A stretch of DNA of 43,245 bases from Geodermatophilus sp. DF01-2 (lineage in GTDB: Bacteria; Actinomycetota; Actinomycetes; Mycobacteriales; Geodermatophilaceae): assembly GCF_004571065.1 (NCBI RefSeq), contig NZ_SPQN01000025.1, forward strand, positions 1 to 43,245. The letters are read 5' to 3'. How positions within the stretch are numbered: the first letter of the stretch is position 1; each line of letters opens with the position of its first letter. Positions 34,403 through 43,245 of this stretch are shown piece by piece. A program made the translations under genes and the position numbers. A model generated the notes under the pieces. The model was not told the DNA's origin. It saw only the letters and a list, made by a program, of their open reading frames with translations, and searched no databases.

Positions 34403-35302
34403 GTGGACAGCCCGGCCCGCACCCTCCCGCCGTCGTCGAGCGAGGTCGGCGAGGTCCTCGTCGACTGGTTCGCGACCGCCGCCCGGGACCTGCCGTGGCG
34501 CCGCGCGGACGTGGACCCCTGGGCGGTGCTGGTCAGCGAGGTCATGCTGCAGCAGACGCCGGTGGCCCGGGTCGAGCCGGTGTGGCGGGACTGGATGGGC
34601 CGCTGGCCCACCCCGGCGGCCCTGGCGGCGACCTCCCCGGCCGAGGTGATCCGCGCCTGGGGCAAGCTGGGCTACCCGCGGCGGGCGCTGCGGCTCCGCG
34701 AGACCGCCGTGGCCCTCACCGAGCGGCACGGTGGGGTCGTCCCGGCCGACGTGGCGGCGCTGGAGGCATTGCCGGGCATCGGCACCTACACCGCCCGCGC
34801 CGTCGCCTGCTTCGGGCACGGGCAGCCGCAGCCGGTCGTCGACACCAACGTGCGGCGGGTGGTGGCCCGGTTGGTGCACGGCCGGGCGGAGGCGGCACCG
34901 GCACGGGCCACCGACCTCACCGACGTCGCGGCGCTCGCCCCGGCCGATCCGGAGCGGGCCGTCCGCTTCTCCGTGGCGGTCATGGAACTGGGCGCGCTGG
35001 TCTGCGTGGCCCGGACGCCGCGGTGCGCGGCCTGCCCGGTGCGGCAGCGCTGCGCATGGCGGCTGGCCGGCTACCCGGCTTCCGACGGCCCGCCCCGCCG
35101 GGTGCAGGGGTTCGCCGGAACCGACCGTCAGGTGCGTGGCCGGCTCCTGGACGTCCTGCGGACGGCCGAGGGGCCCGTGGCGGCCCCGCTGCTGGACGAC
35201 GTGTGGGACGACGCCGTCCAGCGCGACCGGTGCCTGGACTCGCTGCTCACCGACGGCCTGGTCGAGCAGACCGACGATGGCCGCTTCATCCTTCCGGTCT
35301 GA
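34403..35302 (+). CDS. mutY: A/G-specific adenine glycosylase MutY
   Basis: Removes A opposite 8-oxoG. 299 residues. Catalytic E46 in SEVMLQQTPVARV, HhH loop LPGIGTYTARAV with the GIG turn, catalytic D147 in VVDTNVRR, and the [4Fe-4S] cysteines C201-X6-C208-X2-C211-X5-C217. The C-terminal MutT-like domain that reads 8-oxoG is short here: only about 70 residues follow the cluster, and these look like a winged HTH-like tail. GTG start, with a putative leaderless promoter. Confidence 0.94.
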   Translation: MDSPARTLPPSSSEVGEVLVDWFATAARDLPWRRADVDPWAVLVSEVMLQQTPVARVEPVWRDWMGRWPTPAALAATSPAEVIRAWGKLGYPRRALRLRETAVALTERHGGVVPADVAALEALPGIGTYTARAVACFGHGQPQPVVDTNVRRVVARLVHGRAEAAPARATDLTDVAALAPADPERAVRFSVAVMELGALVCVARTPRCAACPVRQRCAWRLAGYPASDGPPRRVQGFAGTDRQVRGRLLDVLRTAEGPVAAPLLDDVWDDAVQRDRCLDSLLTDGLVEQTDDGRFILPV

Positions 35303-35328
35303 GCACCCCGCCCACCTCTCCGCACCCT

Positions 35329-35410
35329 CCGGTGTTGATCATGGGGACGTTGCAGGCTGCCGCGGCGTGTCGGCGCGTGTCGGGCGCAAGAGGCCCATGA
35401 TCAACACCGG
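35329..35410. repeat. MITE-like element with 17-bp terminal inverted repeats
   Basis: The arms at 35329-35345 (CCGGTGTTGATCATGGG) and 35394-35410 (its perfect reverse complement) enclose 48 bp without a coding frame. It lies just after mutY. No target-site duplication is obvious. It could also act as a terminator hairpin for mutY. Confidence 0.7.
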
Positions 35411-35470
35411 GTGAGGGGCGCAGCGACCAGGTGGTGATCGAGCCACGGCGGCACGACCACCGCGCAGACG

Positions 35471-35512
35471 CCGAAGGACCCCTCCGCTCGGGTGAGCGGA
35501 GGGGTCCTTCGG
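35471..35512. terminator. Strong bidirectional hairpin
   Basis: Perfect 19-bp stem (35471-35489 with 35494-35512) closed by a GGGT loop, between convergent mutY and clpC. The stem includes the AAGGACC/GGTCCTT words of the recurrent 3'-end element. Confidence 0.85.
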
Positions 35513-35612
35513 GTGGCCTCGTCCCGGCCCCCTCCAGGGGTCCGCCCCGAATGTGCGAGGGGTGGGGAGAAGGGGGTCCTTCAACGGGAGGTGGGGAGGG
35601 CGAGGTCCTTGC

Positions 35613-35615
<3 letters not shown>
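35513..35615. repeat. Recurrent 3'-end element after clpC
   Basis: Read from the clpC stop on the minus strand: TAAGCAAGGACCTCGCCCTC, CCACCTCCCGTTGAAGGACC, CCCTTCTCCCCACCCCTCGC, then GCGGACCCCTGGAGGGGGCC. The last part can form a hairpin. Confidence 0.75.
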
Positions 35616-38138
<2,523 letters not shown>

Positions 38139-38467
38139 CTGCTGCTTCTCCTCTGACCGGCTGGTCCGGCGCTGCCCTCCCCGTGGTGGGGAGGAGCACC
38201 CGACGTCCGTCGGCGCGCGGGGCACCGGTTTTTCCACTGTAGTCGCGGACTCCGACCCTCCGTCGGCACGCGGCCGGTGCGGAAGGAGGGAGCTGTACGG
38301 TCCAACCGATGGGGGCGGGCCGGTGTTCCAGGTCCAATACGCCCACAGCGGACGGCGCGGCGGGTCACGTAGAGCTCCAGCGCGGACGGCGCGTCGAGGA
38401 ATGTCCGGATCCAGCACGGACGGCGTCGGGGTACGCCGTCCAGTCCGGCCCCGTCGTCCGCCCGGCA
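38139..38467. other. Gap upstream of clpC without a gene
   Basis: About 330 bp. It contains the clpC ribosome binding site (AGAGGAGA) and a probable minus-strand -10 TACAGT at 38236-38241, giving a leader of roughly 90 nt. The direct repeats CAGCGGACGGCGCG and CAGCGCGGACGGCGCG occur near 38350-38395. No credible coding frame. Confidence 0.5.
38236..38241 (-). promoter_or_regulatory. Probable clpC -10 element
   Basis: TACAGT on the minus strand, followed by GGAAAAACC, an AT-richer patch unusual for this window. No ClgR or HAIR/CIRCE-type operator was recognised. Confidence 0.35.
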
Positions 38468-38713
38468 GGTCAGCGCGAGGCAGACCCAGCAGAGCGGCTC
38501 CTCGTTGCCGCCGTCCGACCACCTCCCCAGGGCGGGTCGAGGAGGGTGACCGGTGCGAGGCACAGTGCCCGGCCGGCGACCAGCCCGGCGTCGTCGACCG
38601 CGTGCAGCCGGCTGGGCGCCGTCCCGCCCCAGGGCGAGCGGGGCGCCACGGCGTCCACGCCCACGGTCCAGCGGAACCGGTCAGGAGGGGCCGGGGGCCG
38701 TCCAGGGTGCTCA
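38468..38713 (-). pseudogene. Decayed small zinc-ribbon-like protein gene
   Basis: Protein-like pieces lie in three successive frames. The first begins with GTG 38713 (MSTLDGPRPL), overlapping the previous stop. The second carries DRFRWTVGVDAVAPRSPWGG and LHAVDDAGLVAGRALCLAPV and ends at a TGA at 38470. The third carries RWSDGGNEEPLCWVCLALT. Together they resemble small actinobacterial proteins with an H...C...CxxC pattern. Each join needs one missing base in a C- or G-rich run. It could be a pseudogene, sequencing errors, or a 64-codon gene in the middle frame only (38470-38664). Confidence 0.4.
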
Positions 38714-38967
38714 CTCGACCACCAGCCGCATCCCTTCGGCCGCCAGCCGGCCGGTCAGGCACACGAGCAGGTCCCGTGCGGCGCCGTCGGCGATGGCCAG
38801 GGGTTCGAGGCGGACGGTGACCTGCCGGTGCCCCCGTCGCTGCAGTGCGACGACGCTGCCGCACAGCAGGTCCGCGGCGAACAGGTCGAGGTGTCCCCGC
38901 ATCCGGACCGCGCCCGGCGCCGGTCGAGGCCGGCGGTGGTGCTCGGCGCGCGCAGGCGTGTCTCCAC
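38711..38967 (-). pseudogene. STAS-domain-like gene, apparently frameshifted
   Basis: The last 66 residues (VRMRGHLDLFAADLL, RQVTVRLEPLAIADGAARDL, LVCLTGRLAAEGMRLVVE) read as the core and end of a STAS domain of the anti-sigma-antagonist type. The expected N-terminal strand is found in the next frame as METRLRAPSTTAGLD from GTG 38967; one missing base near 38915-38925 would join them. If intact, it may instead start at ATG 38902 and be a short protein. The usual phosphorylatable Ser (DSSG) is replaced by IADGAA. Confidence 0.4.
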
Positions 38968-39054
38968 GGGGTCCCGCGCGGGGTCCGACGACCCTGGTCG
39001 CTCGCCCGGTGACACCGGAGGACCTCACCGGACGACGGCGGCCCGGCACCCCCT

Positions 39055-39217
39055 CGGAGGGTGCCGGGCCGCTGGTCAGCTGTGCGGTGGCCCCGTCCCG
39101 GGCCCCGGCCCCTGCAGGGCCCCGCCGCCGGCCCCGTCTCGGGGAGGACGGGGTCCTTGGAACGGTGGGGACAGGGGGTCCTTCAACGAAGGGTGGGAAG
39201 GACGGGGCCCTTCTTCA
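39055..39217. repeat. Composite recurrent 3'-end element after lsr2
   Basis: Read from the lsr2 stop on the minus strand: TGAAGAAGGGCCCCGTCCTT, CCCACCCTTCGTTGAAGGAC, CCCCTGTCCCCACC, then CCAAGGACCCCGTCCTCCCC and a terminal GGGGCCCTGCAGGGGCC hairpin. This is the longest example, with three copies of the core word. Confidence 0.8.
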
Positions 39218-39562
39218 GTGCGCGGCCTCGTAGGCCTCGACGACACTGGCCGGGATGCGCCCACGGTCGCTGACCGCGTGGCCGTTCTTGCGGGCCCAGT
39301 CGCGGATGGCGCCGGCCTGCTCGCGATCCATGCGGCCGCCGGTGGCCCGCGACCGGCCGCCGCCGGAAGCACGCCCGCTGCCCCGGCCGACCTTGCGGGC
39401 GGCCTGCACGTACCGGGAGAAGGCGTCGCGCATCTCCTCGGCGTTCTGCTCCGACAGGTCGATCTCGTAGTTCGTGCCGTCGAGCGAGAAGGTCACCGTC
39501 TCGTCCGCGGGCACATTCTCGTCGAGGTCGTCACTGAGGATCACCTGGACCTTGCGCGCCAT
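39215..39562 (-). CDS. lsr2: Lsr2 family nucleoid-associated protein
   Basis: H-NS-like xenogeneic silencer of actinobacteria, 115 residues. N-terminal oligomerisation domain [40 protein letters not shown], a basic Gly/Arg/Ser linker, and the C-terminal DNA-binding domain [20 protein letters not shown] with the AT-minor-groove RGR, ending [16 protein letters not shown] start with GTGGAG about 8 bp upstream. The order clpC-lsr2-lysS matches mycobacteria. Confidence 0.97.
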   Translation of the reverse strand: MARKVQVILSDDLDENVPADETVTFSLDGTNYEIDLSEQNAEEMRDAFSRYVQAARKVGRGSGRASGGGRSRATGGRMDREQAGAIRDWARKNGHAVSDRGRIPASVVEAYEAAH

Positions 39563-39638
39563 TCACCATCTCCACTTCCACTGCTCCGCCGGACGAGGTT
39601 CTCCTCACCCGGAGGAAGCCGTTAGTCTGTCGAGAAGA

Positions 39639-39644
39639 ACCATA
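39639..39644 (-). promoter_or_regulatory. Candidate lsr2 -10 element
   Basis: TATGGT on the minus strand in the 144-bp lysS-lsr2 gap, 77 bp before the lsr2 ATG, in one of the few AT-richer patches here. It implies a leader of roughly 70 nt. Confidence 0.35.
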
Positions 39645-39706
39645 GACCATTCCTGCCGACATGAGGAACGGGACCCACAAAGGAGTGAGAAGCGGGCCTC
39701 GCGAGT

Positions 39707-41215
39707 TCAGGAGCCGGAAAGCGGGCGAACCAACGGGAAGAGGATGGTCTCCCGGATGCCCAATCCGGTGAGCGTCATCATCAGCCGGTCCATGCCCATC
39801 CCCATGCCGCCGGTCGGCGGCATGCCGTACTCGAGGGCCTCGAGGAAGTCCTCGTCGAAGGCCATCGCCTCGGGGTCCCCCTTGGCGGCGAGCACGGCCT
39901 GGGCGACCAGGCGCTCGCGTTGCGCCACCGGGTCGACCAACTCGGAGTAGGCCGTGGCCCGCTCCACGCCGGCGATGTAGAGGTCCCACTTCTCCGCCAG
40001 ACCCGGCCGGGACCGGTGCGCGCGGGTCAGCGGCGAGGTGTCCACCGGGTAGTCCATGACGAAGGTCGGTTCCTGCAGCGTGTCCTGGACCAGCGCCTCG
40101 AACAGCTCCTCGACGACCTTGCCCGGCACCCACGCCGGGTCGACCCCGACGTCGTGCCGCTCGGCGAGCGCGCGCAGCGTCTCCGGCGGCGTCTCGGGGG
40201 TGACCTCCTCGCCGACGGCGTCGGAGACCAGCGCGTGGAGCGGCACCTGCCGCCACTCTCCCGACAGGTCGATCTCGGTGCCGTCGTTGTGCCGCGCCAC
40301 GTGGTCGCCGAACAGCGCAGCACAGCACTCCTGCGTCAATTCACGGGTCAGCGTGGCCATCACCTGGTAGTCGGCGTAGGCCTGGTACGCCTCGAGCATC
40401 GCGAACTCCGGCGAGTGCGTGCTGTCGGCACCCTCGTTCCGGAAGTTCCGGTTGATCTCGAAGACCCGTTCCAGCCCGCCGACGATGCACCGCTTGAGGA
40501 ACAGCTCCGGTGCGATGCGCAGGTACAGGTCGAGGTCGAATGCGTTCATGTGCGTGCGGAACGGCCGCGCGGCGGCGCCGCCGTGCACCGTCTGCAGCAT
40601 CGGCGTCTCCACTTCGAGATAACCGCGCGCGGCCAGTCCCTGCCGCAGGGTCGACATCACCGTGGCGCGTTGCCGGACGGTGCGGCGCGCGTCGTCGCGG
40701 ACGATGAGGTCCACGTAGCGACGGCGGACCCGCAGTTCCTCGCTCATCGGCTTGTGCGCCACCGGCAGCGGCCGCAGCGCCTTGGCGGTCAGCTGCCAGG
40801 AGTCGGCGAACACCGAGAGCTCCCCGCGCCGCGACGTCCCGACCTCGCCCTCGACGAACACGTGGTCGCCGAGGTCCACGTCGGCCTTCCACGCGGCGAG
40901 CGATTCCTCGCCGACCCGGTCGAGGGAGAGCATGACCTGCAGCTCGGCGTCGCCCTCGCGCAGCGTGGCGAAGCACAGCTTGCCGGTGTTGCGGACGAAG
41001 ATGACCCGCCCGGTGACGCCGACCCGCTCGGCGGTCATCGTGTCCGGCTCCAGGTCGGGGTGCTCGGCGCGGACGGCGGCGAGGGTGGTCGTGCGGGGGA
41101 CGGCCACCGGGTAGGGGTCGATGCCGCTCTCGCGCATCCGGTCCAGCTTCGCCCGGCGCACCCGGAGCTGTTCGGGCAGTTCGTCGTCCGGCGGGCCTGG
41201 GGGGAGCTCACTCAC
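39707..41215 (-). CDS. lysS: Lysyl-tRNA synthetase (class II)
   Basis: 502 residues. N-terminal OB-fold anticodon domain ([20 protein letters not shown]), then the class II core: motif 1 [12 protein letters not shown], the segment [20 protein letters not shown], motif 2 [20 protein letters not shown], and motif 3 [17 protein letters not shown]. Its length and domain order are those of a stand-alone LysRS rather than the LysX fusion with a membrane domain. GTG start 11 bp after coaX, so probably co-transcribed with the NAD/CoA genes. Confidence 0.96.
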   Translation of the reverse strand: MSELPPGPPDDELPEQLRVRRAKLDRMRESGIDPYPVAVPRTTTLAAVRAEHPDLEPDTMTAERVGVTGRVIFVRNTGKLCFATLREGDAELQVMLSLDRVGEESLAAWKADVDLGDHVFVEGEVGTSRRGELSVFADSWQLTAKALRPLPVAHKPMSEELRVRRRYVDLIVRDDARRTVRQRATVMSTLRQGLAARGYLEVETPMLQTVHGGAAARPFRTHMNAFDLDLYLRIAPELFLKRCIVGGLERVFEINRNFRNEGADSTHSPEFAMLEAYQAYADYQVMATLTRELTQECCAALFGDHVARHNDGTEIDLSGEWRQVPLHALVSDAVGEEVTPETPPETLRALAERHDVGVDPAWVPGKVVEELFEALVQDTLQEPTFVMDYPVDTSPLTRAHRSRPGLAEKWDLYIAGVERATAYSELVDPVAQRERLVAQAVLAAKGDPEAMAFDEDFLEALEYGMPPTGGMGMGMDRLMMTLTGLGIRETILFPLVRPLSGS

Positions 41216-41226
41216 GGGCGTCGAGC

Positions 41227-42048
41227 CTACGGGGAGCCGCTGCGCCGTCCGGTGGCAGAACGATCACCGGCCTGGTGGCGCTCGAAGGCCAGCCGCAGCC
41301 CGTGCACGGTCAGGTCCGGTTCCCGCTCCCCGATCGACCGGCAGCTGTCGGCGACCAGGGGCGCCAGCCCGCCGGTGGCGACGACGACCGGCGCGGTGCC
41401 GAACTGCGCGACCAGCTCCGCGGCGATCCGGGACACCAGCCCGTCGACCAGGCCGGCGAAGCCGAGCACCAGGCCCGACTGCAGCGCCGCGACGGTGTTC
41501 TTGCCGATCGCCTGCGGCGGCACCGTCAGCTCCACCGAGCGCAGCTGCGCCGCACGGGTGGCCAGCGCCTCGAGGCCGACCTCCACGCCGGGCGCGAGGG
41601 CGCCGCCGAGGAACTGCCCGCCGGGACCGACCGCGTCGACGTTGGTCGACGTGCCGAAGTCGACCACGACGACGGGGCGCCCGCGGCCGCCGGGGCGGCG
41701 GCCGAAGAACTCGTGTGCGGCCAGCGCGGTGACCACCCGGTCGGCGCCGACCTCGCGCGGATTGTCCACGTGCAGCGGGACGCCGGTCCGCACGCCGGGC
41801 CCGATGAGGACGACCGGCACCTCGAGGGAGTCCAGCAGCGCGCGCAGCGCCGGCAGGAGCGCGGGCACCGTCGAGCAGGCCGAGACCCCGGTGACCTCGG
41901 TGTCGCGCAGCAGCCCGCGCCAGAGCATCCGCAGCTCGTCGGCGGTGGCCCGCGGTGCGGTCGTCACCCGCCAGCCGCCCACCCGCCGCCCGCCGTCGAA
42001 GGTGGCCAGGACGGTCTGGCTGTTTCCGACGTCGACGGTGAGCAGCAC
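41227..42048 (-). CDS. coaX: Type III pantothenate kinase
   Basis: First step of CoA synthesis, phosphorylating pantothenate; type III enzymes need a monovalent cation and are not feedback-inhibited by CoA. 273 residues. ASKHA-fold motifs: phosphate 1 loop [30 protein letters not shown] with the pantothenate-site Arg/Asp, phosphate 2 [29 protein letters not shown] and [14 protein letters not shown] start 2 bp after nadC. Confidence 0.95.
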   Translation of the reverse strand: MLLTVDVGNSQTVLATFDGGRRVGGWRVTTAPRATADELRMLWRGLLRDTEVTGVSACSTVPALLPALRALLDSLEVPVVLIGPGVRTGVPLHVDNPREVGADRVVTALAAHEFFGRRPGGRGRPVVVVDFGTSTNVDAVGPGGQFLGGALAPGVEVGLEALATRAAQLRSVELTVPPQAIGKNTVAALQSGLVLGFAGLVDGLVSRIAAELVAQFGTAPVVVATGGLAPLVADSCRSIGEREPDLTVHGLRLAFERHQAGDRSATGRRSGSP

Positions 42049-42050
42049 GG

Positions 42051-42974
42051 TCAGCTCGCCCGCAGGTCGAGCGCCAGGTCGAGGATCGGCGCCGAGTGGG
42101 TGAGCCCCCCGACCGAGAGATAGTCGACGCCGGTCTCGGCGACGGCGCGGGCCATCTCGAGGGTCAGTCCGCCGGTGGCCTCCAGCTCGGCCCGGCCGCC
42201 GACCAGGGCCACGACCTCCCGCAGGGTCTCCGGCGGCATGTTGTCGCAGAGCAGGAAGTCCGCACCGGCCTCGACCGCCTCGACCGCCTGCGCGGGCTCG
42301 TCGACCTCCACCTGCACCGTCACCCTGGGCGCGCGCTCGCGCACCGCGGCGACGGCGGCGGCCACCGAGCCGGCGGCGGCGACGTGGTTGTCCTTGACCA
42401 TAGCGACGTCGTAGAGGCCCATGCGCTTGTTCGACCCGCCGCCGCAGCGGACGGCGTACTTCTCCAGCGGCCGCAGCCCCGGCGTGGTCTTGCGGGTGTC
42501 GAGGACGACGGCGCCGGTGCCCTCGACCGCGTCGACCCACCGGCGGGTGAGCGTGGCGATGCCGCTGGCCCGGCTGGCGATGTTGAGCGCGCTGCGCTCG
42601 GCGGCCAGCAGCGCCCGCACCGGCCCGCGGACGGTCAGCAGCACGTCGCCGCGGGTCACCCGGTCGCCGTCCGCGGCACCGGCGGTGAGGGTGGCGCCGG
42701 GGGTCAGCCGGGTGAAGACGCGGGCGGCGACCGGCAGGCCGGCGACCACGCCGTCGGCGCGGGCCACGAGGTCCGCGGTGCCGAGCTGCCCGGCCGGCAC
42801 GGTGGCGGCGCTGGTGACGTCGTGGGCGACGGCTAGGTCGGGGGCGCCGGGCAGCGGCGCGCCGCCGCTGAGGTCCTCGGCCAGGGTGCGCTCGACCAGC
42901 TCGGTGACCCAGGCCTCGGCCAGGCCGGTGCCGGCGAGGTCGCGCGGGTCGGCCAGGTCCCGGGGGGTGCTCAC
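42051..42974 (-). CDS. nadC: Nicotinate-nucleotide pyrophosphorylase (quinolinate phosphoribosyltransferase)
   Basis: Converts quinolinate and PRPP to nicotinate mononucleotide in de novo NAD synthesis. 307 residues. N-terminal open-face domain, then the alpha/beta barrel with RSALNIASRASGIATLTRRW, LDTRKTTPGLRPLEKYAVRC, CGGGSNKRMGLYD, MVKDNHV, VQVEVDEPAQAVEA, LCDNMPPETLREVV and ATGGLTLEMARAVAETGVDY. GTG 42974 overlaps the nadB stop by 4 bp; GTG 42977 is an alternative. Confidence 0.96.
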   Translation of the reverse strand: MSTPRDLADPRDLAGTGLAEAWVTELVERTLAEDLSGGAPLPGAPDLAVAHDVTSAATVPAGQLGTADLVARADGVVAGLPVAARVFTRLTPGATLTAGAADGDRVTRGDVLLTVRGPVRALLAAERSALNIASRASGIATLTRRWVDAVEGTGAVVLDTRKTTPGLRPLEKYAVRCGGGSNKRMGLYDVAMVKDNHVAAAGSVAAAVAAVRERAPRVTVQVEVDEPAQAVEAVEAGADFLLCDNMPPETLREVVALVGGRAELEATGGLTLEMARAVAETGVDYLSVGGLTHSAPILDLALDLRAS

Positions 42975-43245
42975 CACGGCCGCACCACCGGCGTCCCCAC
43001 CGGGCGGCGGGTCACCTGCAGGGAGCCGTCCTCGCCGAGCCGCACGTCCAGGTGCACCCGCCAGTCCTCCTCGGTGTCGGGGTGGTCCTCGCGCCAGTGG
43101 CAGCCGCGGGTCTCCTCGCGGGCCGCGGCGGCGGCGGCCAGCGCACCGGCCACGGTCAGCAGGTCGGTGGCCTCCCAGCCCGCCACGCCGGGTGCTGTCC
43201 GCACACCCGCACCGCCCACCCGGTCCGGCCCGAGCCCGGCGGCCA
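42971..43245 (-). CDS. nadB: L-aspartate oxidase NadB, C-terminal fragment
   Basis: The last 90 or so codons of nadB, cut by the window edge. The stretch GWEATDLLTVAGALAAAAAA and the following REETRGCHWREDHPDTEEDW belong to the C-terminal helical domain of L-aspartate oxidase (SRGxHxRxDxP is the family pattern; this one has TRGCHWREDHP). It oxidises aspartate to iminoaspartate for quinolinate synthesis. It overlaps nadC by 4 bp, and nadA probably lies outside the window. Confidence 0.9.
   Translation of the reverse strand, partial: AAGLGPDRVGGAGVRTAPGVAGWEATDLLTVAGALAAAAAAREETRGCHWREDHPDTEEDWRVHLDVRLGEDGSLQVTRRPVGTPVVRPW

Overview
The window is about 43 kb of very GC-rich, gene-dense actinobacterial chromosome. 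Many starts are GTG, several promoters look leaderless, and neighbouring genes often overlap by GTGA or ATGA. Gene order from ispF to nadB follows the conserved actinobacterial (mycobacterial) order ispF-ispD-carD / lpqE-radA-disA-(membrane protein)-mutY / clpC-lsr2-lysS-coaX-nadC-nadB. Codon bias, the repeat types and the gene set suggest the Geodermatophilaceae (Blastococcus, Geodermatophilus or Modestobacter type). The family assignment is an inference from memory.

Region 1 (1-7462, plus strand): the distal half of a complex I-like operon with overlapping genes: an unassigned protein that starts with nine MDHGD repeats, then nuoH, nuoJ, nuoK, nuoL, nuoM and nuoN. nuoI is missing from its usual place between H and J. 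The J and K subunits are unusually methionine-rich, and some proton-channel residues of M and N differ from the canonical ones. A tRNA-Thr(UGU) follows on the minus strand.

Region 2 (7859-12752, minus strand): a two-gene RNA-repair cassette, hen1-pnkP, with a possible small gene after it and a separate two-TM-type membrane protein before it.

Region 3 (12943-18404): a universal stress protein, a FetB/YbbM-type permease broken by a frameshift in a G7 run, and a double-module Lrp/AsnC regulator divergent from an M20 amidohydrolase and an MHS-type MFS transporter, probably an amino-acid or acyl-amino-acid catabolic unit. A perfect 44-bp palindrome ends this unit.

Region 4 (18612-25666): an HtrA-type membrane serine protease, a DUF445 membrane protein, then the minus-strand operon carD-ispD-ispF-cysS-rlmB (RNA polymerase regulator, isoprenoid precursor synthesis, Cys-tRNA charging, 23S rRNA methylation).

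Region 5 (25789-30024): a block placed between carD and lpqE, which are neighbours in mycobacteria: a UbiA prenyltransferase, an ECF sigma factor with a candidate membrane anti-sigma partner, and an Fe-S-containing (6-4) photolyase.

Region 6 (30125-35302): lpqE-like lipoprotein, radA, disA (c-di-AMP synthase), a secreted/membrane protein and mutY: a genome-maintenance cluster.

Region 7 (35613-43245, minus strand): clpC, two apparently decayed small genes (STAS and zinc-ribbon types), lsr2, and the operon nadB-nadC-coaX-lysS, cut by the window edge in nadB.

A recurrent GC-rich intergenic repeat with a GGACCCCGTCC-type core lies directly after many stop codons across the whole window and is the most striking unexplained non-coding signal.
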